Below, piece by piece: positions 53,866-64,000 of a stretch of DNA of 64,000 nucleotides. Positions within the stretch are counted from its first letter, which is position 1; each line of letters starts with the position of its first letter. The position numbers and the translations under genes are program-made. The stretch is from Neodiprion pinetum (lineage: Eukaryota > Arthropoda > Insecta > Hymenoptera > Diprionidae): assembly GCF_021155775.2 (NCBI RefSeq), contig NC_060232.1:18545922-18609921 (forward strand), written 5' to 3'. Under the pieces are notes generated by a model. It was not told where the DNA came from and ran no database searches. It saw nothing but the letters and a program-made list of their open reading frames with translations.

Positions 53866-55031
53866 GGTGCTTTTTTTTTGGACTATATTTTTTTTTTCGG
53901 TCCCATCGTGAAATTTTGTTGGAAATACAACAAAAAAAATTCCCTGAAAGATTGAGCCCTTAATATTAATATTGAGTGCTCGCCCAAGGCATGTAAAGAT
54001 TTCCCGCTTAAAATACACGTAAACTTCAATTTTTTTCTTTAAAACATCTACAGTTCAGAGGCATTCTATGGTGTAGTCTAGGACGACAGTAGGTTTTCTT
54101 CGGAATGAAATGCTCTACAAAAGTGCTCATTGCGGTGAAGTCGTAACTCACACCGGCGAAGTCGTACGGGCCACCCAAACCCAATTTTTTCATGAAATTC
54201 TTGTCTTTTTGCCCGTATCTCGTAAATAACAAGAGCTACAAAAAAAATTATTTAACAAATTTGTAGGAAATTTAATTTCCTACAAAAAAGTTCCAAAAAA
54301 CCAAATTGCTAGCATCGATATTTATTGAGATATTGGGCTTTTAAGGTGAGGAAGTATGGAATTTTCATGAATTATTGAGTTCAATTGTCGAATTATTGAT
54401 TGTCGAATATTTTTTTGTTTTGTAGCTGTCATTACAATTACAATTCTTGTCATTACAATTACAAGAGCTACAAAACAAAAAAATATTAGCACAATCAATA
54501 ATTCGACAATTGAACTCAATAATTCATGAAAATTCCATACTTCCTCACCTTAAAAGCCCAATATCTCAATAAATATCGATGTTAGCAATTTGGTTTTCTG
54601 GAACTTTTTTGTAGGAAATTAAATTTCCTACAAATTTGTTGAATATTTTTTTTTGTAGCTCTTGTTATTTACGAGATACGGGCAAAAAGACAAGAATTTC
54701 ATGAAAAAATTGGGTTTGGGTGGCCCGTACGACTTCGCCGGTGTGAGTTACGACTTCACCGCAATGAGCACTTTTGTAGAGCATTTCATTCCGAAGAAAA
54801 CCTACTGTCGTCCTAGACTACACCATAGAATGCCTCTGAACTGTAGATGTTTTAAAGAAAAAAATTGAAGTTTACGTGTATTTTAAGCGGGAAATCTTTA
54901 CATGCCTTGGGCGAGCACTTAATATTAATATTAAGGGCTCAATCTTTCAGGGAATTTTTTTTGTTGTATTTCCAACAAAATTTCACGATGGGACCGAAAA
55001 AAAAAAAATATAGTCCAAAAAAAAAGCACCC
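53864..55031. mobile_element. Fold-back palindrome 1, 1168 bp
   Basis: The left half is the near-perfect reverse complement of the right half over about 570 bp, from AGGGTGCTTTTTTTTTGG inwards to a short centre at about 54447. Both arms contain the same 68-codon frame in opposite directions (54026-54232 minus, 54662-54868 plus) with identical translation; this is a consequence of the palindrome and no family is recognised. TA tracts flank it. Confidence 0.9.
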
Positions 55032-55261
55032 TAATATATATATATATATATGGGTACGTCCAATACTTTTCGACCGCAGCTTGCGGGCTTGGGTCAGCGA
55101 TTCGACTGCTGATTTTTTCCAGAAAAGTAGGTTATAACAAAAGACGATTCTCCAAATTTGAGCCTAACATAAGAAAATCTGGTGGCTATAGAAATTTTTG
55201 AAGTTTTTAATAATTCAATTTTTTAGTTATTTTCACAATTTTTTCATGGGAGCTCTATGGG
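55032..55261. other. Spacer between the two fold-back elements
   Basis: A short TA tract and about 210 bp without a recognisable gene or repeat, including GACCGCAGCTTGCGGGCTTGG. Confidence 0.4.
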
Positions 55262-56533
55262 ACTTAAAGACTCGAATCAAACGGCATTCCCCTTCTCTGA
55301 CCTTGTATTTTGAGGAAAAAAATAGTTTTTTACTCCAAAGCAATATCCAGTTGATTTAGGACCCTTTTCATGAACTACTATTTTAGCAAAATTTCGCATA
55401 ACTTTGAAACGCTGCCAAGTCAAGAAATTTCCAAGTAAACGGCCAATCGACGGCTTCAATTTTTCGTCTAGGTATATTTTATCACTACCTACACGAATTA
55501 TTATTAATTACCACGTTCCTTTTTATATACGGCCTCGCAAAACCAACTGATTTCTGAAAAATCGCTGTTTTCAGATAGTTGTAACTTTTTTCTATGCACT
55601 CGAAATCGCTTGAAATTTTCAGGGAATATACTTCATTCTGTCCCCAAACAACGCTGAAAATTTCCAGCTAGGAGTCGGAGTTGTTAATGAGCTGTGAATT
55701 TTCAAAATGTTCAAGTTTCCCACATGATATTTCGTATTTAATGGCATTATCAACTATATAACAAGTATTGAGTACGACTTCATGGGACACAAAGAAACAA
55801 ATATTCGATTTCAAATAAATAATTACAATATGAATGATGAATAAAAATATTTTATACTACTATAAATATCCTATTCTCACAGTCAATGAGTTTTTTTTTA
55901 AGGCGATACAAATTATAGGGATGTAAGCCATATTTTTATAACATTACTTTAGTATGTAATTTTGCAAGCTCTTCATGTTTTTTTTTATTTAGGTTAATAA
56001 TCGACGAGTGTAAATTTTCCACGCGCAATTCAAGAAGTCGTTGATAATGCCATGAAATATGAAATATTATGTGGGAAACTTGAACATTTTGGAAATTCAC
56101 AGCTCGTTAACAACTTCGATTCCTAGCTGGAAATTTTCAGCGTTGTTTGGGGATAGAATGAAGTTATTCCCTAAAAGTTTCAAGCGATTTTGATTTGATG
56201 GAAAAAAAGTTACAGCTATCTGAAAACAACGATTTTTCAGAAATCAGTTCGTTTTGCGAGGCTGTACATAAAAAGGAACGTGGTAATCGATAATAATTCG
56301 TAAAGGTAGTTATAAAGTATACCTAGACGAACAATTTGAGCCATCGATTGGGCGTCTACTTACAAAATTGTTAACTTGGCAGCGTTTCAAAGTTATGCGA
56401 AATTTTGGTAAAATAGTAGTTCATGAAAAGGGTCCTAATTAAACTGGATTTTGCTTTGGAGTGAAAAACTATTTTTTTTTTTTTAAATACAAGGTTAGAG
56501 AAGGGGAATGCCGTTTGATTCGAGTCTGTAAGT
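55262..56533. mobile_element. Fold-back palindrome 2, about 1.27 kb
   Basis: Arms at 55262-55754 and 56040-56533 are inverted copies with about 90% identity, sharing GACTCGAATCAAACGGCATTCCCC, TAACTTTGAAACGCTGCCAAGT, CTGATTTCTGAAAAATCG and AAGTTTCCCACATGATATTTC. The 285-bp centre is unique. The 60-codon minus-strand frame in the left arm is also seen, degraded, in the right arm. More divergent arms mean it is older than palindrome 1. Confidence 0.85.
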
Positions 56534-56956
56534 TATACCGGGACAATCTCTTGAAACTATACATACAATGCGCATGCGCCAAATAATTCAATCTCATTGG
56601 TCGGTGAACTCGCCCTGCGGCGATGTTTTCGTCTGCTGAGCAGAGCGCCAATGTACACAAAATGAAACTAAAGCTGTAAATCTCTCGGGCGTAAAGTCGT
56701 GGATTGAGGTTATGCTGCTGTTTATTTTTACGTAACGTGAATTGTTTAAGAACAGTATCGTTCAGCAATACCGCGGTCGATATCGGAAGATATTCAAGCG
56801 ACGCAATGAAGAATTCAACGGAAAAGCAAATATTGGGTGTTATTTATTGAAAGAAATCTGAAATTCAATGTGAAATGTCATTAACAAGTGGGAGTCTAGA
56901 CAAACAGAGGTAGGTAAGTAAAAACAAAGTTTATTGTGAACAGATTCTTTATTTAC
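56534..56956. other. Non-coding DNA
   Basis: No recognised gene. A CGCATGCGC motif at 56570 resembles those in the piggyBac MITE subrepeats but stands alone. Confidence 0.3.
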
Positions 56957-58645
56957 TGTAACGTGGCATTTTTACTGCGCGTTCCACACGGCTCCCCGAA
57001 CTCTAGACGGACCCTAAACTTAGGGAGCCCGCGGAGTAGACCGCGGCTCATTTCGAAAAAGAGCGCCAGGACAACGGTCACGCATCCGAGACTCAAAGAG
57101 GGGATCATAGTCGGTCCAGCGAATAAGACTTTTCAGGATTTTTGTTTATTTTTTTTTTGGGTGGCGAGTAAATGCGGCCTCAGACAGGGGATCGGCAGCA
57201 AATTCGAACGACGTTACTAGATGGCAATCGCGGCGGATCGCGACGAAAGGAGGGCCTCACACGAGGCTACGGAGAGAGCGTCAACGGAGAGCTCTGCCGC
57301 GAGGGAACCCAAGGCGGACGAGATTTCCGTTGGTGGCCGGCGAGTCGTAGCATCCCCCTCCGTCACCCAACTGACGACAGGTGCCCTCGCGAAGTCGTCA
57401 CCACGCCACTGTCGAGCTACGGGGTACCATAGACTGGCCAGCCAATCAACACCCCGCGACAGCGAAATTCAACGATAGCGATACGATAGGCTGTAAGAGT
57501 TTCGTAACGAGAACCCCAATTAGATCGGGGGAATTTTGACTACGGGTAGCGCCTATGTTCGGAGCATGTTCGAATTGCGGCTCCGATTTGCAGGACTCGC
57601 CACTTGAGTCCTGGCGACGTTGCGTAGTGGGTGGTCGTAGTATCGAGTTATAGTGAAAAACAAAAAAGGGAAAATCGCGTGCAATGGCAGCAACTGGAGT
57701 CGGGGAATTCCTCGGGTGGCTAGGAAGTGGTAATCGCTTGTAATTTTTTGCGGGCATATTTCGAGCGCAAGTTAGATTGGCACACTGATAAGCGGTCGGC
57801 CCACTTAATCTTGGAGTTAGAGTAGCGCTCGAAATCTGTTTCCGATCTCCTTGATGATGACCGTAGCCTGAGTTTTCGCGATAACGCGTAGAGTCAAGTT
57901 GATCCCTGTAAAGTCTCGCGTAGAGTCACGGTTTCGAGTGGGGAACAATTTCGGTTCGAAATTGAGTGCGGCCAAATTCCGCTACACGGGGTCTCGTCGA
58001 GTCTGCGTACGTAAAAAGGGTCACTTTTCGGGGGGGGGGAGGGGTCGCGTGTTACTGTGCGTGGATGCTCGGTTTAGCGGGAAGGGTTGCGAACTTTGTG
58101 GAAATAGTGACTACGACTGGAGCTCGGATGCGTCATAATACGTTACACACCCGCACGATCAGAAAAGCTTCCTAGAGTTATTAATTCGGTTGCGATTAGG
58201 GCGTCGAGTCAAGTCTTTTTGGTTTATTTTATGAATTCTTGTGCATCAGTAAGGTGGCGACTAGCGCCCGTAGAAGTAAGACATCACCTAGATTTAATCA
58301 CGATTGCGATTAGCGCATCGATCATGATCTCGATCACGTTTTTGTCTAGCGGTTTATGATTAAGTGACGACTAGCGTCGTCGTAGAGAACGATCGCGGGC
58401 AACGCATCTAGTCCAAATCTTGTTTTTGGGTTTTTGCGAGTTAGGGTATTATTAAGACGGCGACTAGCGCACGTAGGCCGTAGAGGTCTCCTAGATTTAT
58501 TCATTTTTTTTTATTATCATTTTGTTGTTCCTTTTTTTTTTTCTTTTGAGTTAAGTTTAAGCATTTGTATTTGGAATCGCGAAAAACGACTTTTGCAGTA
58601 GTATTATTATTTTTATTTTTTTTTGTATTATCGCTGACGAGAAAT
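56957..58645 (+). repeat. LTR-like block, copy 2 (truncated)
   Basis: It is highly similar to 32665-34369, with the same TGTAACGTGGCA start, G-run (about 58030) and AGCGC-motif region, but stops at CGCTGACGAGAAAT and is replaced by unrelated sequence. No primer-binding site remains. The transposase region that follows may have inserted here. Confidence 0.85.
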
Positions 58646-61068
58646 ATTTTCCGAAATCGGGACATAGGAGGTCCTAGAGACGTTCCCGCGACTTTTCTGG
58701 GACCAATCCCTGGACGTCACAATCGTATTTGTGAGCTCCCTGCGACGTTCAATGGACGTCCCGTTGCTGTGTGGGTCTGAAGCTATACCTCGTTCGCAGT
58801 TTATTGTTCTATAATTATTATTCATATATAACGTATTATAAAAATGCCTTACGACAAGTTAAAACTGAAAAATATCTTGCTGCAAAGTGACTGCCAAATA
58901 ATCGATGGCAATGGACATATATTACCGCCGTCAAGTCCCGTATATCGTCGTATTGCTAACCGTATGACATTCGGTGGTTCACATATCGAACCACATCACG
59001 TTTACACAGTCATAAATGACGATCGTAACAGGTTCAGGCAGCTTATAGAAACAACATATAAGATAAATTCAAAGGGGAGCAAAGCTACTGATATTAGCGA
59101 TTGTTCTTTCAGAACAGTACCTGCAGATGTAAGTCATAACGCATTGGAAAGCGTTCTCGCTAAAAAAATTAATCTGGTTTTATCTCCAAAGAACTGGCAG
59201 GACATGGTCCCGAAAAAAAAAATTTCTTCGGGTAGGGAAATTCCAAGAAGGGTGAGTCGACATTCCAGCTGAAAAAATATGCCAGCAACATAAATCAATC
59301 GATTGCGTATTCGCGTTTAAAAATAATATGACGACTCCTACCGCCAATGCGACGAACTATTCAACTTTCGTTGGTTATTGCACCGAGTGCAAAGCCCAAA
59401 TAAGCGGTTCGTTAGAAAAAGCACCGAAGATAGACGTTGACGTAAATATTTCGTGCAGGATCGATGGCATCCGGCCTGATCAGCACACAGATATTAAGAT
59501 ACGACAATTGAAGAAAAAACGCCGGGAAAAAATCGTTAAGCAAATGATCGATCAAAAAAAAATGCTGCCGTCATTAGGCGAGAGATGGCGAGCCGTTCAA
59601 AAGATTTTGGAGGAAAAAACCCGCCGATAATCCCAAAAGGTGACGTTCTACGTAAAGCAAACGAATAACAGTTACTTAAGATGTACTGGTTGGAGTTTGC
59701 ATTTGCTCCATTGAACTTGCTACGCGAGTCCTAATTTGGAGATCATGCGGGTTTTATTCACAGTATCGGTCTGCTAAAATTCCACTGCATGTATTGGATA
59801 CCGGAGCAGGAAAAAATATATATCGCTCGGTTGAAAAAAGATCCAAGCGCCATTCTCACGATCGATGGTACCGAAAGTATTCATAAACGTGATCACAAAA
59901 ATGACCCGCACGTTTTCGTTTACCAATGCATGGTAGTCACTAATGAGGGCAGTGTACCGGTATTCTAAATGGTGACCGGTGACCAACGGTCGTTTCAAAT
60001 TGCGAACTTTCTTCGGGTTATTTTGGCGAAAGGTGTCCCGCACCCTCCTATCGTCGTGTGCGATTTCGGATGCGCTTTAGTAAACGCTGTCGTGGAAATC
60101 TTAGGTAGCTACAGTAGTTTGGCCGATGACTTACAAAGATGCTATACAGCTGTTATGGAGACCCATACTAAGATGCCGACTGCATATATAAGATTGGATG
60201 TAAGTCACGTATCCGCCATGGTAGCACGATGGAATTGTCTGAAATCGACAATCAATGCAGGGCAACAATTGTACCAACGCTGTATTGCGCAGGCCTACCA
60301 AATGAGTGATTTCAAAGAGTTGGCTTACTTTCTTGAATCGGTCTTGATAGTATGTCTCAGCGAATTTTTCGGTAATGCAAAAGATGGGTTGCCATTGCAA
60401 CCGGAAATTCACATGCAAGTTCTTGACCTAGCTATTGAAGGAGTTGATTTGACTGCGCTTAAGGACAACGGAGAACTCAGGATAACAGACGAATATAACG
60501 AAGATGACGTTTCAGAGGACACTACCAGCTCAAATTGGAAAGAGTGGGCTAATGAATTGTACGATTCTCCTGATGTCATTGCAAAAACATGCGTAGGAGG
60601 AAATCGACCCAACGCATGCTTTAATCGCGCTTTCGCTCTTCGTCTGACGAAGCAGTTGTTGCCATTTATTCTACTGTGGACCGGTGTAATGCGACCGCAT
60701 TTCGGAATCGGTTCAACCATAGCAATGTCCTCGTCGGTCGAAGCAGAGTTCTGTGATCTTAAGCACCGTTCATTCGTTACCAAACTTCCGATGCGGATTG
60801 ATTTATTCGTGCGGCAACATCTAGACCATATCGACGGCAAAGTAAAATCGGCCTCAAACTCAAGTGATGTAGCGATACTCGACTCAGTCTCTGTCCCCTC
60901 TAACAAAGGTGATCTGCCGATAACCAATCAACCTAAAGGCTCCGAGCTTTCTCTAAGAAACGTTAGCGTAGAGTCTAGCAACAACAAATCGGTACTGGGA
61001 TCTGCTGCTCTGAACACGGTTTCATGAATGGAACTGTCCCTGAAGAGATCACAGAAACTTCATTGAAC
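58646..61068 (+). mobile_element. DNA transposon with MULE-like DDE transposase
   Basis: The region between the truncated LTR-like block and the hAT terminus is occupied mainly by the decayed transposase at 58844-61027. Clear terminal repeats were not found. The start GACATAGGAGGTCC and AGACGTTCCCGCG may be part of the left end. Confidence 0.45.
58844..61027 (+). pseudogene. MULE-like DDE transposase, decayed
   Basis: Pieces in order are 58844-59272 (N-terminal domain with CQIIDGNGHILPPSSPVY), 59328-59630 (FVGYCTECKAQISG, then a basic region), about 59605-59965, and 59969-61027. The DDE core shows Asp in ILTIDGTES (about 59850), Asp in VVCDFGCA (60055) and Glu in VEAEFCDLKHR (60740). Stops stand at 59682, 59737 and 59966, and a frameshift sits in an A-run near 59600. 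Similar insect proteins are annotated as transposases; the MULE label is probable but not proven. Confidence 0.65.
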
Positions 61069-61097
61069 TAGTGTTGCCCAAATGCAAGAACAAGACG

Positions 61098-61225
61098 AGA
61101 CTTAGCCAGTCTTGGTCTTGGTCTTGCGCCAATACACCTGGTCTTGGTCTTGGTCTTGGTCTTGCGCTCCCAGTCTTGGTCTTGGTCTTGGTCTTGCAGC
61201 AAGAGTCTTGCAAGTCTTGCAATTA
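61098..61225. repeat. (TCTTGG)n subterminal repeat of the hAT
   Basis: TCTTGGTCTTGG hexamers recur in three clusters (61110, 61140, 61176) with TCTTGCAAGTCTTGCAA at the end. It lies just inside the presumed hAT terminus and may contain transposase-binding sites, which is an inference. Confidence 0.8.
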
Positions 61226-61646
61226 CCTATTAGTCTATTACTATTTATTAAAGTTTACTTTAAATCTTAAAAAAACGTATTAGAATTGGAACATTGTGAG
61301 CTTGAATTAACATAGCCATAGTAAAGATCAAGCAGATTAACAAATAACTGAAGATTTAATAAGAAATTCGAAAAATTAACTGACCTATATGTCGTTTTCC
61401 ATGGAAGTAACTGTTTCTTAATAAACATTTATGATTTATAAGCTTACATTTGCTAAAACATGTAAAAAAACAAATTAATTACAATAACTTGACTGTATTT
61501 TAAAGAACAATACTTATCTGTCTAAAAAGAGATTGAACCCTCAACTTATAAGAAATTTAATAAAAGAGTTTTACGATTTATCATTTATTTGAACAAAAAA
61601 TAAAATACAACACTAATCAACAGCTTTATCATTAGGTTATGATACT
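61226..61646. other. hAT 3' untranslated region
   Basis: AT-rich stretch between the subterminal repeat and the transposase stop; AATAAA-like signals on the minus strand (TTTATT on plus at about 61580-61600) could end the transcript. Confidence 0.4.
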
Positions 61647-63362
61647 TTATATCAATTTTTTTGACCAACAATTAATACAAAGTAACCATCTGGCTGACTC
61701 ATCATTTAACCTATTTCTATGTTTTCTAATTACTACTGATGCTTTAGAAAATAACCTCTCAGCAGGTACTGAAGTTGCAGGTATTGAGAGAAAATCACGG
61801 GCCATTTTCGATAAAATCGGATACTCTGTCTCATGCGTCCTCCACCAATCTAAAATGTCTTCCGAGCTGGCAGTTCTTGGTTTTCTCAGGTACTCCTCCA
61901 ACTCGTCTATCACTAAGCCTTGAAGACAAGATCCAGATGACGTCGAGGGACATTCATAGAGTTTATCAAAGTCTATTACGTCTTCATCTTCATCACATAC
62001 TTTATTTTCTTTTTCTGGTAATTCCAGAGATTTGTTCAGTGAGTGTAGATTTTTATATTCTTCATAAAGTTCATTGAACTTGCGCAGACTTTCTGTTTTA
62101 AGTTGCTTCCCCCACATTGTCAGGTCAAAAGTCTGAGCCTTATGCCTTGGGTCTAAAATTAAAGAAGTACAATAAATCCAGTTGCTCTTTTTGTAATGTT
62201 TAAGCATTTTGTCTCGAGCTGCTTGGAAAGCTAGAATGAGCCTTTCATCCACTTCAGATCGATTAGGTTTCTCATCTAACTGTTTTACCATAGATTCAAT
62301 TTTATCTAGCAAAAGATTGAATGATACAATGACTAGCGGTAATGTAACATATTTGTCTCCACCAAGTTTTGTACTTAAAAGTTTAAAGTTTATTAGAAAT
62401 TTATGTAATTTTTCGAGTACCTGCCATTCATTAGCTGTGATTTGAAAATCATTTAATTCGGTGACAGAACTGCACAATATGTCAATGCCCGCTCTCACTT
62501 TTAAACCAAATCCAATCATATCATGTGTGGAATTCCATCTCGTTGGACAGTCAAGAATGGCATTTAGATTTGATGGCACGCCAGCTGCTTCACAAGCAGA
62601 CTGAAACTTCTTCTTCACTATCTCACTTCTTTTTATTTTACTGGAAACACTGCGTAACTTTGTTACAGATGTACGCGAGTCAGCAATATTTGGTGCAGAT
62701 TCTTCATCTTCCTCATCCTCAGTTTCGTCTGCATAGTCTTCGTACTGCTGATCTTGCGCGTTAGTGTCAGACTCACAGTGTAATGCTAAGGTCTTTAATA
62801 AATCTTGTACACCAAGGTTTAAAATGTGAGCAAAGCACCGGAAATGTTGATTGTCTGAATCAAAGTGTGGCGGCAGCTGTTTGCCCAGTTCATACATAAA
62901 TTTGGTATTTGCAGTTGCGTTGTCGACCGTGATACCTTGTATTTTATCAATTATGCCATATTCCAATAAACATTCATGGAAAATCGTTGCAATATCTTCC
63001 CCAGTATGTTGACCGCGTGATGGTATAAAATCAAGAACTACAGATTGATACTTCCATTCGTTGTCTATATAATGAATAGTAACCCCGTAGTAACTCCTAC
63101 CAGCAATTGACGTCCACCCATCAATGGTAAAAGACATTTTAGATGATAATTGTTGAAGTCGTTCCTTGAGATTCAATTGGAGCTCTTCAAATCGCTCTTT
63201 GACTTTCCTTCTAAGTGTAGACCTTTTAGGAAACACCATATTAGGGCAAATACGTCGAAAATATACTTGTGTAGCTTCGTCATCGAAAAATGAGAAGGGA
63301 AGATATTTTTTCACCACCCAATCAACTGTAGCTGTCGTGATGTTGTCACTGCTGTTTTCCGA
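61647..63362 (-). CDS. hAT transposase, exon 2
   Basis: Starting at the splice acceptor CAG (63365-63363), the frame runs 571 codons to the stop. The RNase-H-like core shows FTIDGWTS and GITVDNATAN (two catalytic Asp), the FRCFAHILNLGV C-H motif, an acidic insert (DETEDEEDEE), and the C-terminal hAT dimerisation block with DWWRTHETEYPILSKMARDF and SIPATSVPAERLFS. No internal stop is present. It would cut and paste the hAT with an 8-bp target duplication. Confidence 0.93.
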   Translation of the reverse strand, partial: SENSSDNITTATVDWVVKKYLPFSFFDDEATQVYFRRICPNMVFPKRSTLRRKVKERFEELQLNLKERLQQLSSKMSFTIDGWTSIAGRSYYGVTIHYIDNEWKYQSVVLDFIPSRGQHTGEDIATIFHECLLEYGIIDKIQGITVDNATANTKFMYELGKQLPPHFDSDNQHFRCFAHILNLGVQDLLKTLALHCESDTNAQDQQYEDYADETEDEEDEESAPNIADSRTSVTKLRSVSSKIKRSEIVKKKFQSACEAAGVPSNLNAILDCPTRWNSTHDMIGFGLKVRAGIDILCSSVTELNDFQITANEWQVLEKLHKFLINFKLLSTKLGGDKYVTLPLVIVSFNLLLDKIESMVKQLDEKPNRSEVDERLILAFQAARDKMLKHYKKSNWIYCTSLILDPRHKAQTFDLTMWGKQLKTESLRKFNELYEEYKNLHSLNKSLELPEKENKVCDEDEDVIDFDKLYECPSTSSGSCLQGLVIDELEEYLRKPRTASSEDILDWWRTHETEYPILSKMARDFLSIPATSVPAERLFSKASVVIRKHRNRLNDESARWLLCINCWSKKLI

Positions 63363-63707
63363 CTGAAACAAAACAATAAATCTTGTGTTATTATTTAAAA
63401 CATACAAGGTTTGAGCATATAAGAGGAGGAGGTATGTTGTTGTTAAATCGAGAAAATCGTTAAATTGATATTTGTTATATTAAGGTTGCACTGTACTGTA
63501 ATTTACCAAAATAAAGTACTTAGTTGTTACTGGCCGATTAAATGAAAATATGGGTGTTTATAAAAAATATTTAAGACGATAATTACATACTTAATATGTC
63601 GCACCCCTAGATGAAAACACCACTAACTCAAAAATACTTACGTAAGTTAATGGCGTTTTTGAAAGTATCGCATGAATAGCTATGCAGAGTTAAAAAAATA
63701 TTCTTAC

Positions 63708-64000
63708 CTGTCCACTTCTTCCAGCGGTTACTAAAAAGCTTGTGATATCTCCACTTAATTTTGGTTTAACAGGAAGAAATATTTCTGATTCCTTTTTGTG
63801 GAAAGATATTAGATGTTTCCTTAAGCCTGAAGTGTTTCTGTTTTTCATTTTTATTTCAATCTTTTTATGTTGGCACAATTTACAGAAGGCAGTTTGGGAT
63901 GCATGAATTATTTCGAAAAACTCTTCAAATTTGCTTTTGGGTCTTTTAGATCTGTGACTCAAACTCTCGTTACTCGGACTCGAATAATTTGAATCTTCGT
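63708..64000 (-). CDS. hAT transposase, exon 1 with BED zinc finger (partial)
   Basis: The frame is open to the window edge, so the start codon is outside. A BED-type finger is seen: CKLC, then GLRKHLISFH (C-x2-C ... H-x4-H), preceded by a basic RSKRPKSKFEEFF stretch. It ends at a CAG|GTAAGA donor (63708/63707) in phase 0 with exon 2; the 345-bp intron (63363-63707) is AT-rich. The finger would bind the transposon ends. Confidence 0.85.

Larger units (their letters stand above)
61069..64000 (-). mobile_element. hAT transposon, apparently intact, right end outside the window
   Basis: A two-exon BED-finger transposase lies on the minus strand. The 3' terminus is probably at about 61069, where TAGTGTTGCCCAAATGCAAG, a hAT-style terminal sequence, begins, followed by a TCTTGG repeat. 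The other terminus and the 8-bp target duplication lie beyond 64000. Confidence 0.8.

Noticed and set aside
53700..53963. Hydrophobic frame with alternating Tyr-Ile
   Set aside because: It translates the TA microsatellite.
54026..54868. Two identical 68-codon genes in opposite directions
   Set aside because: They are mirror images caused by the palindrome; no domain is visible, and identity follows from the DNA repeat and not from selection.

Overview
This is a stretch of eukaryotic, most likely insect, genomic DNA that is built almost entirely of transposable elements. The clues are AT-rich intergenic sequence, GT-AG introns, long terminal repeats, TTAA- and TA-flanked miniature elements, and insect-style Polinton (Maverick), hAT, piggyBac, pogo, Penelope, DIRS and Ty3/Gypsy remnants. 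Nothing in it looks like a housekeeping gene, ribosomal RNA or bacterial operon. A hymenopteran is possible but cannot be shown from this window. All family names come from recognising protein motifs by eye; no search was run.

Layout. 1-3.6 kb: unassigned DNA with a tRNA-derived inverted repeat (1.38-2.17 kb) and one possible 5' exon. 3.7-7.3 kb: the 3' part of a Polinton on the minus strand (end repeats, conserved terminal gene, major capsid, minor capsid, protease), all decayed. 7.53-12.26 kb: a young Ty3/Gypsy element on the minus strand with near-identical 385-bp LTRs, a 6-bp target duplication, an intact gag and an intact pol joined through an A-AAA-AAC slippery heptamer. 12.3-16.2 kb: non-coding DNA with a degenerate minisatellite and an inverted-repeat MITE.

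16.19-41.0 kb: a second Polinton, with inverted terminal repeats at both ends. It carries, in order, PolB (+), integrase (-), a conserved hypothetical gene (-), a phospholipase A2-like domain (+), a hydrophobic protein plus adenain-like protease (+), minor capsid (+), major capsid (+) and a terminal conserved gene (+). At least three independent insertions split it: LTR-retrotransposon DNA inside PolB (about 20.98-23.3 kb), a TA-flanked pogo-like transposon (25.12-27.91 kb) that itself contains a TTAA-flanked piggyBac-type MITE and a probable solo LTR, and a 7.8-kb composite (31.94-39.70 kb) made of a MITE family, a 1.7-kb LTR-like block, a DIRS retrotransposon with tyrosine recombinase and another TTAA MITE. 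This nesting gives a relative order of events.

41-49.8 kb: MITEs, a decayed Penelope-like GIY-YIG region, a minisatellite and LTR-like fragments. 49.85-53.36 kb: a frameshifted CACTA/EnSpm-like transposase followed by a seven-exon gene with a DUF4806-like C-terminus. 53.86-56.53 kb: two large fold-back palindromes in tandem. 56.96-58.65 kb: a second copy of the 1.7-kb LTR-like block. 58.84-61.03 kb: a decayed DDE (MULE-like) transposase. 61.07 kb to the window end: an apparently intact two-exon BED-finger hAT transposon on the minus strand that runs off the edge.

The capsid, protease, PLA2-like, polymerase and integrase genes of the Polinton would together form a virus-like self-synthesising transposon, but every one is disrupted and no packaging ATPase was seen. 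The elements that look potentially competent are the Ty3/Gypsy element and the hAT; the DIRS needs only three stop codons explained.
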